From positions 1-64,000 of the forward strand of contig CAVJLG010000025.1 in NCBI GenBank assembly GCA_963650135.1: DNA of 64,000 bases, in the 5' to 3' direction. Below are positions 8,390 to 16,943 of this stretch, piece by piece (the first letter of the stretch is position 1; every line of letters starts with the position of its first letter). The stretch is from HGM13006 sp963650135 (GTDB lineage: Bacteria > Bacillota > Clostridia > Oscillospirales > Oscillospiraceae). The notes beneath the pieces are model-generated. The model was given only the letters and a program-made list of their open reading frames with translations, searched no databases and was not told where the DNA came from. The position numbers were made by a program, and so were the translations under genes.

Positions 8390-9441
8390 ATTATACCATC
8401 TTTGGAGAAAGCCACGGTCCGGCCATCGGCGTGGTTCTGGAGGATGTTCCCTCGGGCATTCCCTTGGACATGGATTTCATCGCCGCAGAACTCCGCCGCC
8501 GTGCCACCGGAAACAGCCCGTTGTCCACGCCCCGGAAGGAAGCCGATCAGGTGGAGGTGCTCTCCGGTATTTTCGAGGGCAAAACCACAGGCGCGCCCCT
8601 TTGCATGATGATTCGCAATGGCGACCAGCATTCCAAGGACTATGCAGCCATCCGCTATCTGGCCCGTCCCGGGCATGCGGACCTCACCGGCTTTGTCCGC
8701 TACCAAGGCTGTAACGATTATCGGGGCGGCGGTCATTTTTCCGGACGGCTCACCGCACCGTTGGTGGCAGCCGGCGCCGTTGCCAAGCTGATTCTCCGGG
8801 AAAAGAGGATTCAATCCGCGGCCCATATTGCCTCCATCGGCACTATTCGGGATACGTCCATTGACCCGGTACATCCGGATATGGACACGCTGATCGGCTG
8901 CGGGCAAAAGCCCTTCCCGGTTCTGTCCGATGCTCAGGGCCAGCAGATGCAGCAGCTGATTCTGGATGCCAAGGCCCATCAGGACTCCATCGGCGGCACC
9001 ATTGAATGCGTGGTCACCGGGCTCCCCATGGGATTGGGCGCGCCGGATTTTGACCGGAATGCAGAAACGGAATTTGCCCGCCAGCTGTTTGCGATTCCCG
9101 CCGTCAAGGGTCTGGAATTTGGCGACGGCTTTGGGCTTTCCACCATGCACGGCAGTCAGGCCAATGACCCCTGGACCATGGACGGTGACACCCCCGTTAC
9201 CACAACCAACCACAACGGCGGTATCTTAGGCGGCATCACCACCGGCATGCCCATCGTGTTCCGGGTCGCAATCAAGCCCACCCCCTCCATCTCCCAGTCC
9301 CAGCACACCATCGATATGTCTGCCCATCAGGATGCGGAAATCACCGTCCAAGGGCGGCATGACCCCTGTATCGTCCACCGGGCCGTTCCGGTGGTGGAAG
9401 CAGCAGCGGCCCTTGCGGCGCTTCGGCTGCTGAAACTCTGA
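8386..9441 (+). CDS. aroC: Chorismate synthase
   Basis: FMN-dependent enzyme making chorismate from EPSP; about 351 residues. The N-terminus reads FGESHGPAIG as in all AroC proteins, and the central GNSPLSTPR-type and GRLTAP stretches are present. The GTG start at 8386 overlaps the aroA stop as GTGA and has AGGAGGT seven bases before it; an upstream ATG in the same frame lies inside aroA and lacks family similarity. Confidence 0.95.
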   Translation: MNYTIFGESHGPAIGVVLEDVPSGIPLDMDFIAAELRRRATGNSPLSTPRKEADQVEVLSGIFEGKTTGAPLCMMIRNGDQHSKDYAAIRYLARPGHADLTGFVRYQGCNDYRGGGHFSGRLTAPLVAAGAVAKLILREKRIQSAAHIASIGTIRDTSIDPVHPDMDTLIGCGQKPFPVLSDAQGQQMQQLILDAKAHQDSIGGTIECVVTGLPMGLGAPDFDRNAETEFARQLFAIPAVKGLEFGDGFGLSTMHGSQANDPWTMDGDTPVTTTNHNGGILGGITTGMPIVFRVAIKPTPSISQSQHTIDMSAHQDAEITVQGRHDPCIVHRAVPVVEAAAALAALRLLKL

Positions 9442-9457
9442 AAAGAAGGTGATCATC

Positions 9458-10615
9458 ATGAGCGAGCTTGATATGATGCGCGGCGCCATTGATGAAATTG
9501 ACAATCAAATTGTACACCTGTTCGAACGCCGCATGGCAGTCACCCGTCAGGTGGGCGAATATAAGCAGAAAATCTCCATGCCGGTGCTGGATACTGCCCG
9601 GGAGCGGGAGGTATTGGCCGGAAAGGCAGCGCTTGTCTCTGACCCGAAGCTAAAAACCGGCGTCACCCTGCTGTATGAAACCATTATGGGAATTTCCCGG
9701 CGGCAGCAGCGCGAAATCGTCCGGGAAGGCGCAGAGGACCCCAATTTTGCCCGGTTTCTGCGTGCCTATGAGGGCCGTCGTGCCCCGGTGGCCAATCCCA
9801 GGGTGGTCTATCAGGGCTGTCCCGGCGCCTATAGCGAGCAGGCGGCTGTGAATTTCTTCGGCCCGGATATTGCCCCCATTGGTCTACGGCATTTTGAGGA
9901 CGTATTCGTTGCCATCAAAGAGGGAAAGGCAGACTATGGCGTAGTGCCCATCGAGAATAACTCCACCGGCGCCATTCGTCAGATTTATGATCTGCTTTCC
10001 CAGTATGAATTCTACCTGGTAGGCGAAACCACCGTCCCGGTGGAGCACTGTCTGATGGCCCCTCCCGGCGCAACCCTGGACACCATTACCCATGTTTATA
10101 GTCACGAGCAGGGTCTGTTCCAGTCAGAGAAGTTTTTAAACACCCATCCGGACTGGATTCAAACGCCCCTGGCCGATACCGCAGGCAGTGCAAAATACGT
10201 TGCAGAGTCCGGCGATATCACAAAGGCCGCCATTTGCTCGGCCCGTGCCGCGGAAATCTACGGGCTCAATATTCTGGTTACAGGCGTGAACTACAGCGAT
10301 ATCAACACCACCCGCTTCGTGGTCGTCTCCCCCTATATGGAGCTGCGGGAGGGCGCGGATAAAATCAGCACCATCGTCACTACGCCCCACGAATCCGGCT
10401 GTCTTCACGAAATTCTGACCATCTTCGCCGTCAACGGTCTGAACATGGTCAAGCTGGAGTCCCGGCCCATTCAGGGACGCAGTTGGGAGTACATGTTCTT
10501 CCTGGAGTTCACCGGCAGTCTACAGGCCCCGGAGATGGACGGCATTCTCCACGAAATTTCCCAAACCGCAGGGGATTTCCGGGTGCTGGGCAACTTCAAG
10601 AGCAATCTGGAGTAA
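9458..10615 (+). CDS. pheA: Bifunctional chorismate mutase / prephenate dehydratase
   Basis: A 385-residue fusion leading chorismate through prephenate to phenylpyruvate. Residues 1-85 are an AroQ-type chorismate mutase (ELDMMRGAIDEIDNQIV), about 105-285 the dehydratase with the NTTRFVVV motif, and the C-terminal 85 residues an ACT domain with ESRP, which binds phenylalanine for feedback inhibition. The ATG at 9458 follows GAAGG by about nine bases; a GTG three codons before is less likely. Its place inside the chorismate operon commits the whole transcript towards Phe; no tyrA is present in the window. Confidence 0.95.
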   Translation: MSELDMMRGAIDEIDNQIVHLFERRMAVTRQVGEYKQKISMPVLDTAREREVLAGKAALVSDPKLKTGVTLLYETIMGISRRQQREIVREGAEDPNFARFLRAYEGRRAPVANPRVVYQGCPGAYSEQAAVNFFGPDIAPIGLRHFEDVFVAIKEGKADYGVVPIENNSTGAIRQIYDLLSQYEFYLVGETTVPVEHCLMAPPGATLDTITHVYSHEQGLFQSEKFLNTHPDWIQTPLADTAGSAKYVAESGDITKAAICSARAAEIYGLNILVTGVNYSDINTTRFVVVSPYMELREGADKISTIVTTPHESGCLHEILTIFAVNGLNMVKLESRPIQGRSWEYMFFLEFTGSLQAPEMDGILHEISQTAGDFRVLGNFKSNLE

Positions 10616-10618
10616 GCC

Positions 10619-11119
10619 ATGAAGAACATCATTCTATGCGGCATGATGGGCTGCGGAAAAACCACCTGTGCAAGGCTTCTGGGCAACCAGCTGGGCATGC
10701 AGGTAGTGGATACCGACGATCTGGTGGTAGAAAAAGCGGGCATGAGCATCTCCGACCTGTTTGCATCCCAGGGCGAAACGGCTATGCGGGATCTGGAAAC
10801 CCAGGTTGCCCAGGAACTGAGCCAAAAGCAAGATTTGATTATCGCCACCGGCGGCGGTCTTCCCCTCCGGGAGGAGAATCGAAATTTTCTGCGCAGCATC
10901 GGCATTGTGGTATTTCTTCGCCGGGACCCCGGTGAAATCTACGACACCGCTGACATGTCCGGTCGCCCTCTGGGGCAGCAGGGCCGGGAAGCCTTTCTCG
11001 CCCGCTTCGCCCAGCGCGAGCCCATCTATCAGGCGTTTTCTCACATCATCATCAACGATTTCTCCAGCCCGGAAGCTACCGTGGCGGAGATTCTTACAAA
11101 ACTGGAGGGAAAGCTATGA
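10619..11119 (+). CDS. aroK: Shikimate kinase
   Basis: A 166-residue P-loop kinase phosphorylating shikimate with ATP. Walker A is GMMGCGKTT at residues 8-16, the shikimate-binding Asp lies in VDTDDLV, and the GGGLPLR loop is near 81. It starts three bases after pheA and overlaps aroQ by four bases. Confidence 0.95.
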   Translation: MKNIILCGMMGCGKTTCARLLGNQLGMQVVDTDDLVVEKAGMSISDLFASQGETAMRDLETQVAQELSQKQDLIIATGGGLPLREENRNFLRSIGIVVFLRRDPGEIYDTADMSGRPLGQQGREAFLARFAQREPIYQAFSHIIINDFSSPEATVAEILTKLEGKL

Positions 11120-11559
11120 GATTTTTAGTCATCAATGGCCCCAATCTGAACCTGCTTGGCTCCCGTGAGCCGGAGATCTACGGAAAGAGCGGCTACGATG
11201 CGCTGTTGGCCCGGATTCGGGAATCTGCGGCCAGCATGAACGTGGAAGTGGAGTGCATGCAGTCCAACCATGAGGGCGCGATTATCGACGCCATTCACAA
11301 GGCAAAGGGCGCGTTCCACGGCATTATCATCAACCCCGGCGCCTATACCCACTACAGCTATGCCATTCTCGATGCGCTGAAGGCGGTAGACATTCCTGCG
11401 GTGGAGGTACACATCTCCAACATTCACAAGCGGGAGGAATTCCGGCATAAGTCCGTGACCGCCGCCGGCTGTGACGGTCAGATTTGTGGCCTGGGCCAGT
11501 TTGGCTATGTGGCAGCTATGGGGTATCTCATCGAGAAGCTGAGCGGCCATGCAGATTGA
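11116..11559 (+). CDS. aroQ: 3-dehydroquinate dehydratase, type II
   Basis: A 147-residue type II (dodecameric) dehydroquinase. Visible are NGPNLNLLGSREPEIYG with the catalytic tyrosine near the N-terminus, NPGAYTHYSYAI, and EVHISNIHKREEFRHKS with the general-acid histidine. It overlaps aroK by four bases and aroE by eleven. Confidence 0.96.
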   Translation: MRFLVINGPNLNLLGSREPEIYGKSGYDALLARIRESAASMNVEVECMQSNHEGAIIDAIHKAKGAFHGIIINPGAYTHYSYAILDALKAVDIPAVEVHISNIHKREEFRHKSVTAAGCDGQICGLGQFGYVAAMGYLIEKLSGHAD

Positions 11560-12418
11560 GTATCACAACGGCACAAAGCTGCTGTGCGTCATCGGCGACC
11601 CCATCGCTCACAGTCTGTCGCCCCTGCTGCACAACACCATGCTCCGGGCACTCCATGAGGATGCGCTGTATCTAGCCGTCCCTGTTCCCGCCGGAACCGT
11701 TGGGGACTTTGTTTCTGCCGCCAAAACCATCGGCATTCAGGGCTTCAATCTGACCATGCCCCACAAAGAGGATATCATCCCCTATCTCTCCGCCATGACG
11801 CCGGAAGCAAAGCGGTGCCATTCCGTCAATTCCGTGCGGATTCGGGATGGAAAGCTGGAGGGACATTCTACTGACGGTCTGGGCTTCCGCCAGTCTTTAA
11901 AAGAATTCTCTCGGGATTTCCCCGGGCAGACCGTGACCATTCTGGGCGCAGGCGGTGCAGCAAAGTCCATCGCTATGACGGCGGTGGACACCGGCGCAAA
12001 AAAGGTCTATATTGCCAACCGCACCCTCTCCCGGGCACAGGGACTTTGCGAAAATGAGCCGAATATGGCATCACTGGAATTGACGCAGCTAAACGATGTG
12101 CTGCCCCAGACCGACCTGCTCATCAGTACTCTGCCCATCGGCATGTCCGGCGTTGGAGGCAGCAGCGTTCCCTGCCTGGATGCGCTGCAATCCGGTGCGC
12201 TGTGCATGGACTGCATCTATTCCCCTGCCATGACGCCCTTCATGGAGGAAGCGCGCCGCACCGGTCACGAAGCCGGGAACGGCATCGGCATGCTGATTTA
12301 TCAGGCAATTTTCGCCCTGGAGTTCTTCCTGGATCAGCACTATGCCGAGGAAACCGTGCAGCGCCTCGGTAAACTGCTGCAAGATAGCTGCGGCGTTGAC
12401 CCCCGTGGGCGTTCCTAA
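11549..12418 (+). CDS. aroE: Shikimate dehydrogenase
   Basis: A 289-residue NADP-dependent enzyme reducing 3-dehydroshikimate to shikimate. The substrate half has HSLSPLLHN and NLTMPHKED (catalytic lysine), followed by STDGLGF; the Rossmann motif GAGGAAKSIA opens the cofactor domain. Last gene of the aromatic operon, directly before a strong terminator, so all seven chorismate steps plus pheA are encoded in one transcript. Confidence 0.95.
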   Translation: MQIEYHNGTKLLCVIGDPIAHSLSPLLHNTMLRALHEDALYLAVPVPAGTVGDFVSAAKTIGIQGFNLTMPHKEDIIPYLSAMTPEAKRCHSVNSVRIRDGKLEGHSTDGLGFRQSLKEFSRDFPGQTVTILGAGGAAKSIAMTAVDTGAKKVYIANRTLSRAQGLCENEPNMASLELTQLNDVLPQTDLLISTLPIGMSGVGGSSVPCLDALQSGALCMDCIYSPAMTPFMEEARRTGHEAGNGIGMLIYQAIFALEFFLDQHYAEETVQRLGKLLQDSCGVDPRGRS

Positions 12419-12424
12419 ATACGC

Positions 12425-12467
12425 AAAAAATCCGAAACCCGGATCAATTCCGGGTTTCGGATTTTTT
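12425..12467. terminator. bidirectional terminator aroE / HAD gene
   Basis: A perfect 12-base stem (TCCGAAACCCGG with its complement, loop of seven) flanked by six A on the left and six T on the right. It ends both the aro operon and the convergent HAD gene. Confidence 0.93.
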
Positions 12468-13279
12468 CACGCTTGATAGACGTTCTTTAGGTATTCCACC
12501 ACATCCGCAATGGCCCCCTGGTCGCAGTCACAGACGATCACATCCGCCGTTCTGAGCGCTGCCTGGGTGCTGCCCGCCGGGGTGAATCCAACTGCCGCTG
12601 CCTCCAGCATGGCAAGGTCGTTTTCATTATCTCCGGCGCAGTAGAGGTCCTTCCGGTTCACGCCCAAAAGCTCTGCCAGCTTGATGACCCCAGTACCCTT
12701 ATTGCAGCCGCCGGGCGTAATCTCCAGCAGCATGGGATGGGAGAAAAACACGCCGTAGCGGTCCCCAAAGCGCTCCTTCATCCACCGCTGCATGGCCTCC
12801 AAATGCTCGTGGGTATCCTCAAATTTTGCATACACCCTGGGGAATGGAATGTCCGCCAGCGCCGCCTCTTGCGCATGCTGCCCCGTCACCTCCAGGTGCA
12901 CCTTCGTCACCTCATTGGGCCGCACTGCATATACCCGGACTGCTCCGAAGATTTCCACCGCCGACGTCGGGAATGCCGCCAGTGCTTCGGCAAAGTCTTC
13001 CTGTGCCGTCTCCTGAAATTTCGCTTCAAACAGCATTTGTTCCCGGTCCAGGTCATAAATCTGCGTGCCGTTTGCCACAATCACCGGTGCACCAATGGGC
13101 AGTCCAGGCGCTTGCAGCCGTACGGATTCCAATCCCCTGCCCGAGGCCAATGTGAACCTTCCGCCTTGGGCCACAAACCACTCCAGCGCCGCTTTCGTCC
13201 GCTCCGGCAATTGTTTCTTCCGGTCCACCAGGGTATCGTCAAAATCCGACACCAACAGTACGCCGTCAAATCTTCCCAT
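12467..13279 (-). CDS. HAD-IIB (Cof-type) phosphatase
   Basis: A 270-residue haloacid-dehalogenase-type phosphatase with a C2B cap. Motif I is SDFDDTL (nucleophile Asp11, Asp13), motif II lies around TLASGRG, and the late motif is AGDENDLAML (here GDNENDLAM). These enzymes act on sugar phosphates or similar small phosphate esters in the cytoplasm; the substrate cannot be read from sequence. GAGGTGG lies before the ATG. It is not obviously linked to the neighbouring transporter. Confidence 0.87.
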   Translation of the reverse strand: MGRFDGVLLVSDFDDTLVDRKKQLPERTKAALEWFVAQGGRFTLASGRGLESVRLQAPGLPIGAPVIVANGTQIYDLDREQMLFEAKFQETAQEDFAEALAAFPTSAVEIFGAVRVYAVRPNEVTKVHLEVTGQHAQEAALADIPFPRVYAKFEDTHEHLEAMQRWMKERFGDRYGVFFSHPMLLEITPGGCNKGTGVIKLAELLGVNRKDLYCAGDNENDLAMLEAAAVGFTPAGSTQAALRTADVIVCDCDQGAIADVVEYLKNVYQA

Positions 13280-13302
13280 GTTGCCACCTCACTACAGACA
13301 AA

Positions 13303-13331
13303 GGGCGAAAACGCAAGCCACGTTTTCGCCC
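13303..13331 (-). terminator. hairpin after livF
   Basis: An 11-base perfect inverted repeat (GGGCGAAAACG and complement, loop of seven) twelve bases after the livF stop. On the minus strand only TTTG follows, so it may be a weak terminator or an mRNA-end stabiliser. Confidence 0.6.
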
Positions 13332-13343
13332 TCATGTTTTATG

Positions 13344-14051
13344 TTAGCCGCCCAGATATGCCTTCTGCACTCTGGGATCGCTGAGCAGCTGCTTTGCATC
13401 TCCGCTCATAGAAATCGTGCCGGTTTCCAGCACATAGGCGCGGTCTGCAATGGACAGCGCCACCTGGGCATTCTGCTCCACCAGCAGGATCGTGGTACCG
13501 GCCTGGTGCAGCTCCTTGATGATGTCAAAGATCTGCTCTACCAGGATAGGCGCAAGGCCCATGGAGGGCTCGTCCAGCATCAGCAGCTTGGGCTTACTCA
13601 TCATAGCGCGGCCCATGGCAAGCATCTGCTGCTCGCCGCCGGAGAGGGTACCGGCCGTCTGCTTATAGCGCTCCTTCAGACGGGGGAACCGCTGATAAAC
13701 ATCGTCGATGGAACCGGCAATCTCACTCTGGTTCCGGGTATAACCGCCCATCTCCAGGTTCTCCTGCACGGTCATCTGGAGGAACACGCGCCGTCCCTCG
13801 GGGCACAGGGCCATGCCGTGGGAGACAATCTTATGGGCAGGCACATTGACAATGTTCTTGCCCTCAAATTCGATGCTGCCGCTTCTGGGCTTGAGCAGTC
13901 CGGATACAGTGTTCAGGGTGGTGGACTTACCGGCGCCGTTGGCACCGATCAGGGTTACGATCTCCCCTTCTTCCACCTCAAAGGAGATGCCCTTAATGGC
14001 ATGGATGCTGCCATAATATACATGGAGATTCTCAACCTTCAGCATACTCAT
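13344..14051 (-). CDS. livF: Branched-chain amino acid ABC transporter ATP-binding protein LivF
   Basis: A 235-residue ABC ATPase. Walker A is GANGAGKST, the signature is LSGGEQQM and Walker B is LMLDEPSMGLAP, matching LivF rather than LivG. It lies three bases downstream of livG and is the last gene of livJ-H-M-G-F. The complex imports leucine, isoleucine, valine or related hydrophobic amino acids. Confidence 0.93.
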   Translation of the reverse strand: MSMLKVENLHVYYGSIHAIKGISFEVEEGEIVTLIGANGAGKSTTLNTVSGLLKPRSGSIEFEGKNIVNVPAHKIVSHGMALCPEGRRVFLQMTVQENLEMGGYTRNQSEIAGSIDDVYQRFPRLKERYKQTAGTLSGGEQQMLAMGRAMMSKPKLLMLDEPSMGLAPILVEQIFDIIKELHQAGTTILLVEQNAQVALSIADRAYVLETGTISMSGDAKQLLSDPRVQKAYLGG

Positions 14052-14054
14052 GAC

Positions 14055-14885
14055 TTAGCCCTCCTTCTTCTTGCCCAGATATGCCTCGATGACCTGGGGA
14101 TTGGCCTGAATTTCCTCGGGGGTACCCTTGGCAATGATCTTGCCATAGTTCAGCACCGCAATGCCCTCGCAAATGCCCATTACCAGGTTCATATCGTGCT
14201 CAATGAGCATGATGGCAATGTGGAAGGTATCGCGGATTTTCCGAATATTCTCCATGAGCTCCGCAGTCTCCGAGGGGTTCATACCGGCGGCAGGCTCGTC
14301 CAGCAGCAGCAGGCAGGGATTGGTTGCCAGAGCACGGACGATCTCCAGCCGACGCTGTGCGCCATAGGGCAGAGATCCGGCCTTGTGGTCCTTGAGATTC
14401 TCCATATCAAAGATGCTCAGAAGCTCCATGGCACGCTCATGGGCCAGCTTTTCGCTCTTCCAATACCAGGGCAGGCGGAATACGTCGGAAATCATGCCGC
14501 CCTTCATATTGTTGTGGAGGCCGACCTTGACGTTCTCCTCCACCGTCAGCTGATCGAACAGGCGGATATTCTGGAACGTACGGGCAATACCGGCCTTGTT
14601 CACCTGGACGGTGTTCATGCCGGAGGTTTCCTTGCCATCCAGCAGAATGGTGCCGCGGGTAGGCTGATAAACCTTCGTGAGCAGGTTAAACACGGTGGTT
14701 TTGCCTGCGCCGTTGGGTCCGATGAGGCCGGCAATCTCAGTTCTGCCGACGGTCAGGTTGAAGTCGTCCACAGCGGTAAGGCCGCCGAAGTCGATGCCCA
14801 GATGCTTCGCCTCCAGAACGGGGGTTTTATCCAGGTCGCGCTCAGGGATGATACTATCGCTTGGTACGGGAACCATCTTACTCAT
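14055..14885 (-). CDS. livG: Branched-chain amino acid ABC transporter ATP-binding protein LivG
   Basis: A 276-residue ABC ATPase with Walker A GPNGAGKTT, the LivG-type altered signature LPYGAQRRLEIVRAL and Walker B LLLDEPAAGMNPSE. The N-terminal 20 residues before the ABC core are longer than usual and polar. The start overlaps the livM stop by eight bases and follows AAGGAGG. Confidence 0.93.
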   Translation of the reverse strand: MSKMVPVPSDSIIPERDLDKTPVLEAKHLGIDFGGLTAVDDFNLTVGRTEIAGLIGPNGAGKTTVFNLLTKVYQPTRGTILLDGKETSGMNTVQVNKAGIARTFQNIRLFDQLTVEENVKVGLHNNMKGGMISDVFRLPWYWKSEKLAHERAMELLSIFDMENLKDHKAGSLPYGAQRRLEIVRALATNPCLLLLDEPAAGMNPSETAELMENIRKIRDTFHIAIMLIEHDMNLVMGICEGIAVLNYGKIIAKGTPEEIQANPQVIEAYLGKKKEG

Positions 14886-15957
14886 GTGTGCCGCCTCCTT
14901 CCTCAGAAACCGCAGGTGCTTTCTTCCAGAACATAATCTTGCTCTTTACCATTTCCCAGCCGCTCTTCAGGGTGGGGTTGTTGGTCACCAGCATAACCAG
15001 AATCAGCACGATGGCATAAATCAGCATACGATAGTCGTTCATGGCACGCAGGGCCTCGGGGAGAATGGTCAGCACCGTTGCCGCAATAATGCTGCCGCGG
15101 ATATTGCCCATGCCGCCCAGAACCACGAATACCAGAATCAGAATCGAGGTGTTGAAGTCAAACTTCTTCGGCACAATGGTGGAATAGTTCATGGCATACA
15201 GTGCGCCTGCCATACCGGCCAGCGCCGCAGAGGTAACAAACGCCATCAGCTTATACTTGGTGATATTGATGCCCACAGACTCCGCTGCAATGCGGTTGTC
15301 GCGGATGGCCATAATGGCACGGCCGGAACGGCTGCGGATCAGGTTCAGGGTCACCGTAAGCACCACCAGCACCAGGATAAAGCCCGCCACAAAGGTTGAA
15401 AGCTTCGTTACGCCCGTTGCGCCCATGGGACCGTTGATGAGAACCTTGCCGTCCACCATTCCCAGCGCATCGGTGCTCTTCATACTAAAGTGCAGTCCGC
15501 TGCCGTCTACACCCACATAGAGGTTGTTCAGAATGTTCTTAATGATTTCGCCAAAGGCCAGGGTAACGATGGCCAGGTAATCGCCCTGGAGCCGCAGAAC
15601 GGGAACGCCAACGATCACACCGGCAATGGCAGCCATAATGCCGCCAACGATAATGGCCAGCAACAGACGAACGGGGCCGCTGGGAACTGCATTCTGAATG
15701 CTCATCGCCATCACCACGCCGGAAAATGCGCCGACACTCATAAAGCCCGCATGGCCCAGGCTCAGCTCGCCCAGAATGCCAACCGTCAGGTTCAGGCTAA
15801 CAGCCATACAAATATAAACGCAAATGGGAACCAGCTGACCGGACAGGGAGTTGGTTACATGTCCGCCCGACACAAGGATTTGCATAATCACAAAGGCAAC
15901 AACGACGATGCCATATGTAATCATATTGCTGCGGGTGGTTTTTGTGATTTTTTTCAT
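14878..15957 (-). CDS. livM: Branched-chain amino acid ABC transporter permease LivM
   Basis: A 359-residue inner-membrane permease with about nine hydrophobic segments; GELSLGHAGFMSVGAF and the GDYLAIVTLAFGEI loop are LivM hallmarks. I chose the ATG at 15957 (MKKITKTT) because GAGGTGG precedes it; the upstream in-frame extension is Cys/Arg-rich and not membrane-like. Confidence 0.92.
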   Translation of the reverse strand: MKKITKTTRSNMITYGIVVVAFVIMQILVSGGHVTNSLSGQLVPICVYICMAVSLNLTVGILGELSLGHAGFMSVGAFSGVVMAMSIQNAVPSGPVRLLLAIIVGGIMAAIAGVIVGVPVLRLQGDYLAIVTLAFGEIIKNILNNLYVGVDGSGLHFSMKSTDALGMVDGKVLINGPMGATGVTKLSTFVAGFILVLVVLTVTLNLIRSRSGRAIMAIRDNRIAAESVGINITKYKLMAFVTSAALAGMAGALYAMNYSTIVPKKFDFNTSILILVFVVLGGMGNIRGSIIAATVLTILPEALRAMNDYRMLIYAIVLILVMLVTNNPTLKSGWEMVKSKIMFWKKAPAVSEEGGGTHE

Positions 15958-15967
15958 AGCCGCCACC

Positions 15968-16849
15968 TCACACTTTCTCTCTGACCTTCTTGCCCAGCAG
16001 GCCCGCAGGCTTAATGAGCAGGACAACGATCAGAACCGCAAACACAATGGCGTCGCTGAGCTGGGTGGAGATATATGCCTTACTAAAGATCTCGATCACG
16101 CCCAGCAGGATACCGCCCAGCATTGCGCCGGGAATGGAGCCGATACCGCCCAGAACCGCTGCCGTAAATGCCTTAATACCGGGCATGGAGCCGGTGGTGG
16201 GCATCAGGGTCGGATAGGCGGAGCACAGGAGCACGCCTGCAATGGCTGCCAGGCCAGAGCCAATGGCAAAGGTCATGGAGATGGTGCTGTTGACATTGAT
16301 GCCCATCAGCTGTGCCGCGCCCTTATCCTCGGACACAGCGCGCATTGCCTTGCCCATCTTGGTTTTGCCGGTGAACAGAGTCAGGGCAACCATAATGATG
16401 ATGCAGGCAAGCACCGTAACAATCGCAACGGAGCTGATAATCAGGTTGCCGCCAGCGAGCTCCAGAGAAGGAAGGCTAATCACAGAGGTAAATACCTTGG
16501 GATCGGACTTCCAGATCAGCAACGCTGCATTCTGGAGGAAATAGCTGACGCCAATGGCGGTAATCAGCACAGCCAGGGACGGAGCCGAGCGAAGAGGCTT
16601 ATAGGCCAAGCGCTCGATCACAATGCCCAGCAGGGTACAAACCACAACTGCCAGAATGACGCCAACCACCGGGGGCAGATTCAAATAGCTCATGGTACAG
16701 AAACAAACGTAGGCACCAACCATGATAACGTCGCCGTGGGCGAAGTTCAGCATCTTAGCGATACCGTAAACCATGGTGTAGCCCAGTGCGATGATGGCAT
16801 AAACACTTCCCAGGCTGACGCCGTTGATCAAATTGGAAAGCAGGTTCAT
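15968..16849 (-). CDS. livH: Branched-chain amino acid ABC transporter permease LivH
   Basis: A 293-residue permease with about eight membrane segments; NGVSLGSVYAIIALGYTMVYG and LNFAHGDVIMVGAY are the family's N-terminal signatures. The ATG at 16849 sits seven bases after GGGAGGT; a GTG three codons upstream overlaps the ribosome site. Ten bases separate it from livM. Confidence 0.92.
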   Translation of the reverse strand: MNLLSNLINGVSLGSVYAIIALGYTMVYGIAKMLNFAHGDVIMVGAYVCFCTMSYLNLPPVVGVILAVVVCTLLGIVIERLAYKPLRSAPSLAVLITAIGVSYFLQNAALLIWKSDPKVFTSVISLPSLELAGGNLIISSVAIVTVLACIIIMVALTLFTGKTKMGKAMRAVSEDKGAAQLMGINVNSTISMTFAIGSGLAAIAGVLLCSAYPTLMPTTGSMPGIKAFTAAVLGGIGSIPGAMLGGILLGVIEIFSKAYISTQLSDAIVFAVLIVVLLIKPAGLLGKKVREKV

Positions 16850-16892
16850 ACCACACACCTCCCTTTCATGTTATTTTTCTTAAAATCGGCAA

Positions 16893-16920
16893 ACGGGGGT
16901 TGCCAGGCGGCAACCCCCGT
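16893..16920 (-). other. intercistronic hairpin livJ-livH
   Basis: A 12-base perfect stem (ACGGGGGTTGCC and complement, loop AGGC) between the binding-protein gene and the permease genes. On the minus strand the following bases are only moderately T-rich (TTGCCGATTTT). It probably works as a partial terminator or 3' end stabiliser that gives more binding protein than permease. Confidence 0.7.
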
Positions 16921-16943
16921 GGATGTTTGCGATATAGGGGCGA

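Noticed and set aside
13065..14936. 623-codon open frame on the plus strand across livF and livG
   Set aside because: It lies antisense to two clear ABC ATPase genes, has no ribosome site and its product shows no family motif.
16861..16943. REP/CRISPR-like repeat
   Set aside because: Only a single inverted repeat between livJ and livH; no direct repeats or spacers.
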